Part shown: positions 1 through 8,499 of the stretch, one piece after another
Numbering within the stretch: position 1 is the first letter of the stretch
Layout: each line of letters opens with the position of its first letter
From: an uncultured bacterium
Lineage (GTDB): Bacteria > Krumholzibacteriota > Krumholzibacteriia > LZORAL124-64-63
Length of the DNA stretch: 64,000 bases
Direction of reading: 5' to 3'
Assembly: GCA_903912525.1 (NCBI GenBank)
Contig: CAIWHK010000009.1
Coordinates: forward strand, 62,001-126,000
Translations under genes and position numbers: made by a program
Notes under the pieces: model-generated
What the model was told of the DNA's origin: nothing
Databases searched by the model: none
Seen by the model: only the letters and a program-made list of their open reading frames with translations

Positions 1-2
1 TC

Positions 3-1112
3 TCAATAGAACGCCACGCCCAGCGCCGCCGAGGGCGCCAGGCCGTACCAGTGATCCGTTTCCACGGGTTGCGCCCACCAGCGCATGGCCTCGACCACGC
101 CGCAGAGCCCGATGCGCACGCCGCGGCCGGCCGCCACCTCGCGGATGGCCACCAGGCGCGCGCCGGCGCCGAACATGCGGTACTCGCGACCGCGATACCT
201 CAACAGCTCGGTGCCGTCGAGCACCGCGCCGGCGCCCACGACGACCGACAGGCTGACCTGCGTGTCGCCGGCGGGACTGAGCCTGCCGATGCCGTAGCCG
301 ACGGTCAGGCGATGGAAGAAGACGTCGCTCTCGCGCCCGGGCGCGAGCACCTGGTCCGTCCGGTAGCGGTTGCCGTCCCAGCCGAGCGTGACCTCGTGGA
401 AGGGCAGCCAGCGCTCGGTCGTGTCGATGCGGTGCGGATAGTGGCTGCGCCAGGCCAGCGCGACGCCCAGCCCGGGGTCGACGCCGTTCACGCCGCCGGC
501 GGCCTCGGTGTCATCCTTGAAGTGGCCGCCCAGCATGAACGGCACGACGGCGCGCCCGACCAGGCGCGGCACCAGCAGCAGCGAGTCGGCGGCGACGATG
601 CGCAGGCGGCCGGCGCGCTCCTCCCAGGCGGGGTTCAGCGTGTTGGCGACCTCGAACGTCAGCCCGCCACCGACCTTGCCGCGGAACTGTGCGTAGACGT
701 TGAACTTGTCGGCATCCAGGAGGATGTCGTAGCCCGGGTCGAAGTCGGCCGGGTCGTAGCGCCAGTCGCGCATCTCGTAGACGACGTCCACATCGGGATC
801 GTAGACCAGGACCTGGTAGAGGCCGTTCGGCACCAGCTTGTCGCCGGGCACGATGAACTGGCCGGGATACCCGCGGTCGATGTCCGCGTACACGCAGTTC
901 CCCCCGTGCAGGCACAATTCGACCTCGCCATGGGGGAAAAATTTGCCATCGGGATCCTGGACGGAGAAGCGCAGGAAGTGGGGCGGCTGGCCATCGACGG
1001 TGCCTGCGCGGACGCCGCCAGGCATGAGCGTGAATACCACCATAAGGGCGGCAAACAGCCCAACAAGGGCTCCCGGCATCATCGATGTCGTCCTGGCGGA
1101 CGGCAACCGCAT
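3..1112 (-). CDS. Secreted beta-barrel-like outer-membrane protein, function unknown
   Basis: 369 residues. I chose the ATG at 1112 because GAGAGGA lies about six bases upstream; an ATG pair at 1079-1082 is an alternative. The N-terminus has a basic stretch, a hydrophobic core (GALVGLFAALMVVFTLM) and a likely signal-peptidase site near GVRAG. A soluble-looking N-terminal part rich in Asp, Gly and Tyr (about residues 35-150) is followed by alternating strands and a final aromatic residue (GVAFY), as in outer-membrane barrels. The gene ends with TGA just inside the window edge. I do not recognise a named family. It diverges from the endonuclease gene at 1303, and the 190 bases between them must hold both promoters. 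Confidence 0.65.
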   Translation of the reverse strand: MRLPSARTTSMMPGALVGLFAALMVVFTLMPGGVRAGTVDGQPPHFLRFSVQDPDGKFFPHGEVELCLHGGNCVYADIDRGYPGQFIVPGDKLVPNGLYQVLVYDPDVDVVYEMRDWRYDPADFDPGYDILLDADKFNVYAQFRGKVGGGLTFEVANTLNPAWEERAGRLRIVAADSLLLVPRLVGRAVVPFMLGGHFKDDTEAAGGVNGVDPGLGVALAWRSHYPHRIDTTERWLPFHEVTLGWDGNRYRTDQVLAPGRESDVFFHRLTVGYGIGRLSPAGDTQVSLSVVVGAGAVLDGTELLRYRGREYRMFGAGARLVAIREVAAGRGVRIGLCGVVEAMRWWAQPVETDHWYGLAPSAALGVAFY

Positions 1113-1302
1113 GGTCGTCCTCTCGGCGCTGGCTGCGTTCGCGGGCGGCCGCTGCGCGCGGCCCGGCCCGGTCGTTCCGGGAATCAAAAGCAAGGCGCGT
1201 TCCATCCCCCCGGGCAGTCGATTCTTGTGGTTGGCCAAATCCCATGTGGCGGGTAGGATCAGCGGGACACGACCCGACCACTCTCCCGGCAGGAGGTCCC
1301 GG

Positions 1303-4300
1303 ATGCGCCCCACGCCTCGCTTCCTCGTTCTGACGCTGATGGTCCTGGCCGCGCTCTTCGGCGGCTGCACCCACGACTCGCCCCTCACCCGACCCGATGC
1401 GCCCGCAGGAAGCCTTGTCGACAAGGGCATCCCGGCCGGCTACTACGACGCGGTCAACACCACGACCGGCGCGGCGCTGCGCGCAAGCGTCCATGCCACG
1501 ATCGACGACCACACCAAGATCCCGTACACCTCCACCGGCACCGACACCTGGATCGTGGTCGAGGCCGCCGACACCGACCCGGCCAACAGCGGGCGCGTGC
1601 TGGACGTGTACCTGAACGCCAGCTTCCCGAAGTACGGCGCGGGCAACCTCGACTACAATCGCGAGCACGTCTGGTGCAAGAGCTTCGGCTTCCCCAACGA
1701 CGGCGCGAGCAACTACCCCTACACCGACTGCCATCACCTGTTCATCTGCAACGACAGCTACAACTCGGCCCGCAACAACAAGCCGTACGGCACCGTCGGC
1801 GGCACGGCGACCGAGTACCCGACGCAGCTTGTCGGTGGCATCGGCGGCGGCAGCGGCGTCTATCCCGGCTGGTCGAACTGGAGCAACACGACGCTCTGGG
1901 AGACGTGGTGGGATCGCCGCGGCGACGTCGCCCGCGCCCTTCTGTATATGGACGTCCGCTACGAGGGCGGCACGCACGGCGCGACCGGCTACGCCGAGCC
2001 CGACCTGATCCTGTCCGACAACCTGGCGCAGATCGAGGGCTCGAACACGGGCGCCAACCTGAGCGTCGCCTACATGGGCCTGCGCGCGACGGTGCTGCAG
2101 TGGCACCTGGACGACCCGGTCGACGACAAGGAGCGCGCGCGCAACGACGCCGTCTACTCCTACCAGGGCAACCGCAACCCGTTCGTCGACCATCCCGAGT
2201 GGGTGGCCTGCATCTTCGTGGACAACTGCGGCGGCGGCACGGGCGACACCACGCCCCCGAGTGCACCCACGGGCCTGCTGGCAACGGCCGGCACCGGCGT
2301 CATCAACCTGGACTGGAACGACAACACCGAGGCCGACCTGGCCGGCTACACGGTCTACCGCGCCACGGCGGCGGCCGGCCCCTACGCCGCGCTGAACGGC
2401 GCGCTGCTGGCGGCCAGTACCTACGCGGACGCCGCGGTCACCGGCGGGACGACGTACTGGTACGTCGTGACGGCCGATGACCAGACCGGCAACGAGTCGG
2501 CGCAGTCGACCAGCGCCTCGGCCACGGCCGCGGGCGGCGGCGGTGGCGGCGGCACGGTTGTCTGGATCAACGAATTCCACTACGACAACGACGGCACCGA
2601 CACGGGCGAGCTGGTCGAGGTGTGCGGCGCGGCCGGCACGTCGCTGGCGGGCTGGTCGGTGGTCGGCTACAACGGCAGCGGCGGCGCGGTGTACGCGACC
2701 GTTGCGCTGTCGGGCACGCTGCCCAACCAGTCGTCGGGCTTCGGCACCGCCAGCTTCGCCTTCGCGGCGATGCAGAACGGCAGCCCCGACGGCCTGGCGC
2801 TGGTCAACGCCTCGGGCACGGTCGTGCAGTTCCTCAGCTACGAGGGCACGTTCACGGGAGTGGGCGGCGCGGCGAACGGCATGGTCGCGACCGATGTCGG
2901 CGTCAGCGAAGGCACCACCTCGCCGGTGGGCTGGACGCTGCAGCTGGCCGGCAGCGGCACCACCTCCGGCGCCTTCACGTGGCAGCCGGCGGCCGCCGGC
3001 ACGGCCGGCCTGGTGAACACGGGCCAGAGCTTCGGCGCGCCGCCGCCCAATACGGCGCCGGTGGCCGAGGCCAACGGTCCGTACGCGGCGCTGACCAATG
3101 CGGCCATCACGTTCTCGTCGACCGGCTCGACCGACAGCGACGGCACGATCACCGGCTGGCTGTGGAACTTCGGCGACGGCGCGACCAGCACGCTGGCCAG
3201 CCCGTCGCACGCGTACGCCGCCGGCGGCACGTACACGGCCACACTGACGGTGACCGACAACGGCGGCGCACAGGCCTCGGATACGGCCACGGTGACGATC
3301 ACCGTCCCGAACGTGGCGCCGGTGGCGCAGGCCAACGGTCCCTACGCGGCGCTGACGACCGTCAGCATCGCGTTCTCGTCGACCGGCTCGACCGACAGTG
3401 ACGGCACGATCACGACCTGGCTGTGGAACTTCGGCGACGGCGCGACCAGCACGCTGGCCAACCCGTCGCACGCCTACGCCACGGCCGGCGCATACACCGC
3501 CACGCTGACGGTGACCGACAACGGCGGCGCGCAGGCCTCCGACACCTCGCCGGTCACAATCACCGCGCCGAACGTGGCGCCGGTGGCGCAGGCCAACGGC
3601 CCCTACAGCGGGATGCGGGGCGCGAACATCGCGTTCTCGTCGGCCGGATCGACCGACAGCGACGGCACCATCACCGCCTGGCTGTGGAACTTCGGCGACG
3701 GCGCGACCAGCACGCTGGCCAACCCGTCGCACGCGTACGCTGCGGCCGGTTCGTACACCGCCACGCTGACGGTGACCGACAACGGCGGCGCGCAGGCCTC
3801 CGACACGTCGCCGGTGACGGTGACGGCGCCGGCGCTGGCCAACGTCTGGATCAACGAGTTCCACTACGACAACGCGGGCACCGACGCGAGCGAGTTCGTC
3901 GAGGTGGCCGGGCCGGCCGGCACGTCGCTGACCGGCTGGACGGTGGTGGGCTACAACGGCGCCAACGGCGCGGTCTACGCGACCAAGTCGCTGTCCGGCA
4001 CCATCGCCAACAAGCAGAACGGCTTCGGCGTGGTCTCGATCACGTTCGCAGGCCTCGAGAACGGCGCGCCCGACGGGCTCGCGCTGGTCAATGCCTCCGG
4101 GCAGGTCGTGCAGTTCCTCAGCTACGAAGGTGCCTTCACGGCCACCGGCGGCGCGGCCAGCGGGATGACGTCGGTCAACATCCCCGTCAGCGAGTCCGAG
4201 GCGACGGTCAAGGGCAACTCGCTGCAGCTGCGGGGCACGGGCGACACCTACGCCGAGTTCACCTGGTACGCGAACGTGAAGGCGTCGGCGGGCGTGAAGA

Positions 4301-4344
4301 ACACCTCGCAGACCTTCGCGACGGTGATCGCGCTGATGCCCTGA
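1303..4344 (+). CDS. Secreted endonuclease I family lipoprotein with FN3, lamin-tail and PKD domains
   Basis: 1013 residues, starting at the ATG with AGGAGG six bases upstream. The signal peptide ends in a lipobox (AALFGGC), so it is probably a lipoprotein. The catalytic part (about residues 45-305) carries the endonuclease I (His-Me finger, EndA/BsmI type) signature: NREHVWCKSFG, then DCHHLF and the N..R.N.PYG stretch. Then come a fibronectin type III module (about 315-410), a lamin-tail-like module opening VWINEFHYDND (about 418-575), three PKD repeats (about 585-845) and a second VWINEFHYDN module to the C-terminus. The likely role is degradation of extracellular DNA or RNA for nutrients. 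No FlgD-like sorting tail is present, unlike other large secreted proteins here, in keeping with lipid anchoring. Confidence 0.88.
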   Translation: MRPTPRFLVLTLMVLAALFGGCTHDSPLTRPDAPAGSLVDKGIPAGYYDAVNTTTGAALRASVHATIDDHTKIPYTSTGTDTWIVVEAADTDPANSGRVLDVYLNASFPKYGAGNLDYNREHVWCKSFGFPNDGASNYPYTDCHHLFICNDSYNSARNNKPYGTVGGTATEYPTQLVGGIGGGSGVYPGWSNWSNTTLWETWWDRRGDVARALLYMDVRYEGGTHGATGYAEPDLILSDNLAQIEGSNTGANLSVAYMGLRATVLQWHLDDPVDDKERARNDAVYSYQGNRNPFVDHPEWVACIFVDNCGGGTGDTTPPSAPTGLLATAGTGVINLDWNDNTEADLAGYTVYRATAAAGPYAALNGALLAASTYADAAVTGGTTYWYVVTADDQTGNESAQSTSASATAAGGGGGGGTVVWINEFHYDNDGTDTGELVEVCGAAGTSLAGWSVVGYNGSGGAVYATVALSGTLPNQSSGFGTASFAFAAMQNGSPDGLALVNASGTVVQFLSYEGTFTGVGGAANGMVATDVGVSEGTTSPVGWTLQLAGSGTTSGAFTWQPAAAGTAGLVNTGQSFGAPPPNTAPVAEANGPYAALTNAAITFSSTGSTDSDGTITGWLWNFGDGATSTLASPSHAYAAGGTYTATLTVTDNGGAQASDTATVTITVPNVAPVAQANGPYAALTTVSIAFSSTGSTDSDGTITTWLWNFGDGATSTLANPSHAYATAGAYTATLTVTDNGGAQASDTSPVTITAPNVAPVAQANGPYSGMRGANIAFSSAGSTDSDGTITAWLWNFGDGATSTLANPSHAYAAAGSYTATLTVTDNGGAQASDTSPVTVTAPALANVWINEFHYDNAGTDASEFVEVAGPAGTSLTGWTVVGYNGANGAVYATKSLSGTIANKQNGFGVVSITFAGLENGAPDGLALVNASGQVVQFLSYEGAFTATGGAASGMTSVNIPVSESEATVKGNSLQLRGTGDTYAEFTWYANVKASAGVKNTSQTFATVIALMP
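3055..3837 (+). repeat. Three tandem 261-bp units encoding PKD domains
   Basis: The string TGTGGAACTTCGGCGACGG recurs at 3162, 3423 and 3684 (about 261 bases apart), and the unit boundary GCGCCGGTGG recurs at 3055, 3316 and 3577. Each unit encodes one 87-residue PKD domain with the WNFGDG core. The near-identity at DNA level points to recent duplication or ongoing homogenisation. Confidence 0.9.
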
Positions 4345-4371
4345 CCGAGGGCAGGCAGTCCGAACGCGACA

Positions 4372-4403
4372 GCGGCCCCCGGGCGACGATGCCCGGGGGC
4401 CGC
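4372..4403 (+). terminator. Hairpin after the endonuclease gene
   Basis: A 13-bp perfect stem (GCGGCCCCCGGGC with its complement) and a 6-base loop begin 27 bases after the stop codon. There is no T-run, so it may need a factor or mainly protect the mRNA end. Confidence 0.6.
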
Positions 4404-4545
4404 GGCCGTCCCGGAAGGCACCAGGCAGCGGAGCCACCCCCCGGAATCAGCACACATTATATCAACTGCTCCCGGCCCCTACACCACAGGAACAGGGACA
4501 AAATCCCACCAATATTGATGTACATTACTGTCAATGAATCAATTA

Positions 4546-4563
4546 TGTGTCTTTGAAAACACA
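4546..4563. promoter_or_regulatory. Inverted repeat in the hyd promoter region
   Basis: TGTGT, eight bases, ACACA. It lies in the AT-rich 4440-4660 stretch upstream of the hydrogenase operon, about 85 bases before the Rex-like site. A second, looser repeat (ATTGA...TCAAT) is at 4514-4535. It could be a second operator; the regulator is unknown. Confidence 0.35.
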
Positions 4564-4597
4564 ACTCAGCTGGGCGCACCATTCGCTAACTCTGCGG

Positions 4598-4648
4598 TTG
4601 ACTTCCTTTTCAGCCCTCACCAAATTAAAACTGTTAATTTTTTCACAG
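4598..4648 (+). promoter_or_regulatory. hyd operon promoter with Rex-like operator
   Basis: A -35-like TTGACT is at 4598-4603, with weak AT-rich -10 candidates around 4621-4626. Directly downstream, CTGTTAATTTTTTCACAG (4631-4648) is an 18-bp near-palindrome. Its half-sites CTGTTAA and CTGTGAA (reverse strand) match Rex operators of the form TTGTGAA-N4-TTCACAA or TTGTTAA-N4-TTAACAA. Rex is a redox repressor that leaves DNA when NADH/NAD+ rises and is known to control hydrogenase and fermentation genes. The overlap with the expected transcription start fits repression. The remaining 4404-4766 leader holds no gene. Confidence 0.6.
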
Positions 4649-4766
4649 TAAGCCGATAGGAGCGGTTGGGGTGGCCGCCCGTCGTGCCAGACGGCACTGG
4701 CGGACCTGCGCAGAAAGCCGCCCGGTTTTGCCAACCGCCCCGGACCTGCCACCAAGGAGCAGCCGC

Positions 4767-5252
4767 ATGCTCGACCTGAAGGACGTTGACCTGATCCTGC
4801 GGGATCATCCCGATGCCGGACGGGATAGCCTCATCCCCATCCTGCAAGAGGTGCAGGCCCAGGACGGCTACCTCTCCCAGCAGGCCATCGCCCGGGTGGG
4901 CGAGGCCCTCAACCTGCCGGCGAGCAAGATCTACGGCGTCGCCACCTTCTACAACATGTTCCGCTTCCAGCCCAAGGGCCTCAACCACGTGATGGTCTGC
5001 CGCGGCACGGCCTGCCACGTGAAGGGATCGGCCAAGGCGCTCGAGCTGGTCACCAAGGCCCTCAGGATCCAGCCGGGCGAGACGACCCGCGACGGCCAGT
5101 TCAGCCTGGAGACGGTGGCGTGCATGGGCGCGTGCGGACTTGCGCCGGTGGTCAATATCAACGGGCAGTTCTACGCGAAGGTCACGCCCATGAAGCTGCA
5201 GCGCATCCTCGAGGAATGCCGCGCGAAGGAGCCGACCCATGTCGACGCGTGA
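4767..5252 (+). CDS. hydC: NADH-linked [FeFe] hydrogenase gamma subunit (NuoE-like)
   Basis: 161 residues, from the ATG preceded by AAGGAG. A thioredoxin-like [2Fe-2S] protein of the NuoE/HydC family: four cysteines in the usual arrangement, CRGTACH near residues 76-82 and CMGACG near 116-121, after the conserved GVATFYNMF segment. In trimeric electron-bifurcating hydrogenases this subunit carries electrons between the flavin subunit and the hydrogenase chain in the cytoplasm. It is the first gene of a nine-gene operon; hydB begins 14 bases before its stop, so translation is probably coupled. The length is normal for the family. Confidence 0.93.
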   Translation: MLDLKDVDLILRDHPDAGRDSLIPILQEVQAQDGYLSQQAIARVGEALNLPASKIYGVATFYNMFRFQPKGLNHVMVCRGTACHVKGSAKALELVTKALRIQPGETTRDGQFSLETVACMGACGLAPVVNINGQFYAKVTPMKLQRILEECRAKEPTHVDA

Positions 5253-8200
5253 TCCAAACCGCTCCTCGTGCTGGGACGCTTCGCCCTTCCCCGCGTCCGT
5301 CCTGCTGAAGTCCCTGCGCTCCGGCCCGTTCGGTGTCGAGGGCGCGCCACTGGAAGCCCTGCTCGCCGGCCTGCGCGGTGAGCGCGTGACGAAGCCCGTC
5401 CTCTTCGTCGGCTCGGGCACCTGCGGCCTGGGCGCCGGCGCCGACAAGACCCTGGCCCGCGCGCAGACGTATTGCGTCGAGCGCAACCTGGATGTGGAGT
5501 TCCGCCGCGTGGGCTGCATCGGCCTGTGCTCGGAAGAACCCGTGCTGGACGTCCAGTTGCCGGGCCGGACCCGCGTCTCCTTCGGCAACGTCACCGCCGA
5601 CAAGGTAGACGCTCTGCTGGACCAGGTCCTGGCCGGCCGGGCGCCCTCGGGCGCGGCGCTGGGGCAGTTCCCCGCCGCGGGCCTGCAGGAATGGGACGGC
5701 ATCCGCGACCTGGGCGACCATCCCTTCCTGGCCATCCAGAAGCGCGTGGTGCTGGCCAACTCGGGGATCATCGACTTCAACTCCATTGACGAGTACATCG
5801 CCCGCGGCGGCTACTCGGCGCTGCACGCGGTCCTGAACGGTCGCAAGCGCGAGGACGTCGTGGAAGACGTGATCGCCAGCGGCCTGCGCGGACGCGGCGG
5901 CGGCGGCTTCCCCACCGGCCGCAAGTGGAAGATGGCCCTCGAGAACCCGAGCGGGCAGAAGTACATGATCTGCAACGCCGACGAGGGCGACCCGGGTGCG
6001 TTCATGGATCGCGCGGTGTGCGAGTCCGACCCGCACCGCCTGCTCGAGGGCATGGTCACCGGCTGCTACGCCATCGGCGCCACCAAGGCCTACATCTACA
6101 TCCGCGCCGAGTACCCGCTGGCCATCGAGAACCTGAAGCTGGCCATCGCGCAGGCCAGGGAATATGGCCTGCTGGGCCAGGACATCCTCGGCAGCGGCTT
6201 CGACCTGGAGATCGTCATCAAGATGGGCGCCGGCGCCTTCGTCTGCGGCGAAGAGACGGCGTTGATGCACTCCATCGAGGGCAAGCGCGGCATGCCGCGG
6301 CCCCGGCCGCCGTACCCGATCCAGTCGGGCCTGTTCGGCAAGCCGACCGTCATCAACAACGTGGAGACCTTCGCCAACGTGCCGGCCATCATGCAGATGG
6401 GCGCCGCCGGCTTCGCCGCGCTGGGCACGGCCGGCAGCAAGGGCACGAAGGTGTTCGCGCTGTCGGGCATGGTGCGCCGCACCGGCCTGGTGGAAGTCCC
6501 CATGGGCACGCCCATCCGCGACGTGGTCTTCGGCGCCGGCGGCGGCATTCCCAACGGCAAGAAGTGCAAGGCTGTACAGATCGGCGGCCCGAGCGGCGGC
6601 TGCATCCCCGAGCCGCACCTGGATCTTGCCTGCGACTACGAGGACCTGAAGAAATTCGGCGCCATCATGGGCTCGGGCGGCCTCGTCGTCCTGGACGAGA
6701 ACACCTGCATGGTGGACCTGGCCAAGTTCTTCATGGAGTTCATCCAGAGCGAGAGCTGCGGCAAGTGCATCCCGTGCCGTGAGGGCACCAAGCGCATGCT
6801 CGAGATCCTCGAGGCCCTCACCCAGGGCCGCAAGCACGAGGAAGGCCTGGACACGCTGCTGCGCGTGCGCGGCGTCATGCACCTGTGGGAACTGGGCGAG
6901 GCCATCCAGAAGAGCTCGCTGTGCGGGCTGGGGCAGACCGCGCCCAACCCCGTGCTGGCCACCCTGCGGTGGTTCCGCGACGAGTACGAAGCGCACCTCT
7001 ACGACCGCCACTGTCCCGCGGGCACCTGTCGCGAACTGGTGGGCGCGCCCTGCCAAACCGGCTGCCCGGTCGGCACCGAGGTGTGGAAGTACGTGGCCCA
7101 CATCAGCCACGGCGAGTACGAGCAGGCCTACCAGGCCATCCGTTCGGCCAATCCGTTCCCCTCGGCCTGCGCGCGCGTCTGCCATCATCCCTGCGAATCG
7201 GCGTGCCGCTGCGGCAGCACGGGCGGCGAGCCCATCGCCATCCGCGACCTGAAGCGCTTCGTGGTGGACAACGTGGACCCCTCGACCTGGAAGCCCACCA
7301 TCAAGCCGGCCAGGGCGGGCAGGCCCAGGGTGGCCGTGATCGGCGCCGGGCCGGCGGGCCTCACCGCTGCGCACGCGCTTTCATTGCTGGGCTACAAGGT
7401 TACGGTGTTCGAGAAGGAGGCCGTGGCCGGCGGCATGCTGGTGGCCGCCATCCCCGCCTACCGCCTGCCGCGCGAGGTGCTGGTCAAGGAGATCGACGGG
7501 CTGCTCAACGAGAACGTCGAACTGGTGACGGGCAAGGCGCTGGGGCGCGACTTCACCATCGAGAGCCTCAAGGCGGACGGCTTCGGCGCCATCTACGTGG
7601 CCATCGGCTCGCAGCAGTCCAAGAAGCTGGGCCTGGCCGGCGATGATGTGGACGGCATCATCCCCGGCATCGAGTTCCTCAAGGCCTACAACCTGCATCA
7701 GGAAGAGACGGCCAGCGGACGCGTCGGCATCGTCGGTGGCGGCAACAGCGCCCTGGACGCGGCCCGCGTGGCGATCCGCGAGAAGGATGTCGAGAGCGTG
7801 ACCGTGTACTACCGCCGCACCCGCGGCGAGATGCCGGCCTACGCGGAGGAGATCGCGGCCGCGCTCGAGGAGGGCGTGACGATCGAGACGCTGGTGGCGC
7901 CCGTGAGCGTGAAATCCGTCGGCGGCAAGCTGTCGGGCATCGAGTTCCAGCGCAACGAACTGGGCGATCGCGACGAGAGCGGCCGGGCGCGCCCCGTGCC
8001 CGTTGCGGGCAGCGAGTTCACGGTCGACCTCGATACGCTCATCGTGGCCATCTCGGAAGAGCCCGAGGCGCAGGTCCTGGGCGGCCTCACCGTGAAGCGC
8101 TGGGGCGGCCTGACGGTGCACCCGGAGTCCATGGTCACGAGCGTGCCGGGCGTCTTCGGCGGCGGCGACGTGGTGACGGGCCCGAGCACGGTGATCGCCG

Positions 8201-8490
8201 CCGTGGCCGCGGGCAAGCAGGCCGCCCTCATGATCGACCGCTTCCTGAACGGCAGGCAGATGAAGCTGATCCCGCGGGTGAAGCTGCCGACGACCTACAT
8301 CCCGCCCGTCGGCACGGACGAAGAGGATGAGGGCGCTGCCGGCCGCGTCGCGGTGGACCACCTGCCGGTGGCCGCCCGCAGCGGCAATTTCCTCGAGGTC
8401 GACCTGTGCATCACCGAGGACCGCGCCCTTTGCGAAGCCCGGCGCTGCCTGCGCTGCGACATCGAATTCACCCTGCCCGCCGGGCACTGA
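5239..8490 (+). CDS. hydB: Hydrogenase flavin subunit: NuoF/HydB fused to a GltD-like NAD(P)H oxidoreductase
   Basis: 1083 residues; AAGGAG lies in the end of hydC. Domains in order: a thioredoxin-like [2Fe-2S] region (about 50-125, with CGLG and CIGLC); the NuoF 51-kDa NADH/FMN domain (about 165-500, GRGGGGFPTG near 220); an SLBB-like region; the NuoF [4Fe-4S] site CGKCIPCREG near 508 with its fourth Cys in CGLGQ; then an unusual C-terminal half. That half has the eight-Cys GltD/DPD N-terminal Fe-S domain (about 595-680), an FAD site GAGPAGLTAAHALSLLG near 700, an NAD(P) site GGGNSALDAARVA near 833, and a closing Cys-rich end. Ordinary HydB stops after the NuoF part (about 600 residues). The fusion suggests a second flavin and possibly NADPH use. 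No frameshift separates the halves. Confidence 0.9.
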   Translation: MSTRDPNRSSCWDASPFPASVLLKSLRSGPFGVEGAPLEALLAGLRGERVTKPVLFVGSGTCGLGAGADKTLARAQTYCVERNLDVEFRRVGCIGLCSEEPVLDVQLPGRTRVSFGNVTADKVDALLDQVLAGRAPSGAALGQFPAAGLQEWDGIRDLGDHPFLAIQKRVVLANSGIIDFNSIDEYIARGGYSALHAVLNGRKREDVVEDVIASGLRGRGGGGFPTGRKWKMALENPSGQKYMICNADEGDPGAFMDRAVCESDPHRLLEGMVTGCYAIGATKAYIYIRAEYPLAIENLKLAIAQAREYGLLGQDILGSGFDLEIVIKMGAGAFVCGEETALMHSIEGKRGMPRPRPPYPIQSGLFGKPTVINNVETFANVPAIMQMGAAGFAALGTAGSKGTKVFALSGMVRRTGLVEVPMGTPIRDVVFGAGGGIPNGKKCKAVQIGGPSGGCIPEPHLDLACDYEDLKKFGAIMGSGGLVVLDENTCMVDLAKFFMEFIQSESCGKCIPCREGTKRMLEILEALTQGRKHEEGLDTLLRVRGVMHLWELGEAIQKSSLCGLGQTAPNPVLATLRWFRDEYEAHLYDRHCPAGTCRELVGAPCQTGCPVGTEVWKYVAHISHGEYEQAYQAIRSANPFPSACARVCHHPCESACRCGSTGGEPIAIRDLKRFVVDNVDPSTWKPTIKPARAGRPRVAVIGAGPAGLTAAHALSLLGYKVTVFEKEAVAGGMLVAAIPAYRLPREVLVKEIDGLLNENVELVTGKALGRDFTIESLKADGFGAIYVAIGSQQSKKLGLAGDDVDGIIPGIEFLKAYNLHQEETASGRVGIVGGGNSALDAARVAIREKDVESVTVYYRRTRGEMPAYAEEIAAALEEGVTIETLVAPVSVKSVGGKLSGIEFQRNELGDRDESGRARPVPVAGSEFTVDLDTLIVAISEEPEAQVLGGLTVKRWGGLTVHPESMVTSVPGVFGGGDVVTGPSTVIAAVAAGKQAALMIDRFLNGRQMKLIPRVKLPTTYIPPVGTDEEDEGAAGRVAVDHLPVAARSGNFLEVDLCITEDRALCEARRCLRCDIEFTLPAGH

Positions 8491-8499
8491 GGTACCGAC

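Noticed and set aside
3055-3837. Regular repeats as a possible CRISPR array
   Set aside because: The units are 261 bp, in frame, and encode PKD domains; there are no short repeats with unique spacers.
511-4437. 1308-codon open frame on the minus strand opposite the endonuclease gene
   Set aside because: High-GC shadow of the true gene: Arg/Gly/His-rich, no domains, and it conflicts with a frame showing clear motifs. The same holds for long antisense frames at 5182-7374, 16315-19512 and 29910-33587.
5140-5160. Another half copy of the repeated palindrome (GACTTGCGCCGG)
   Set aside because: Single half-site inside the conserved coding sequence of hydC, best explained by codon use.
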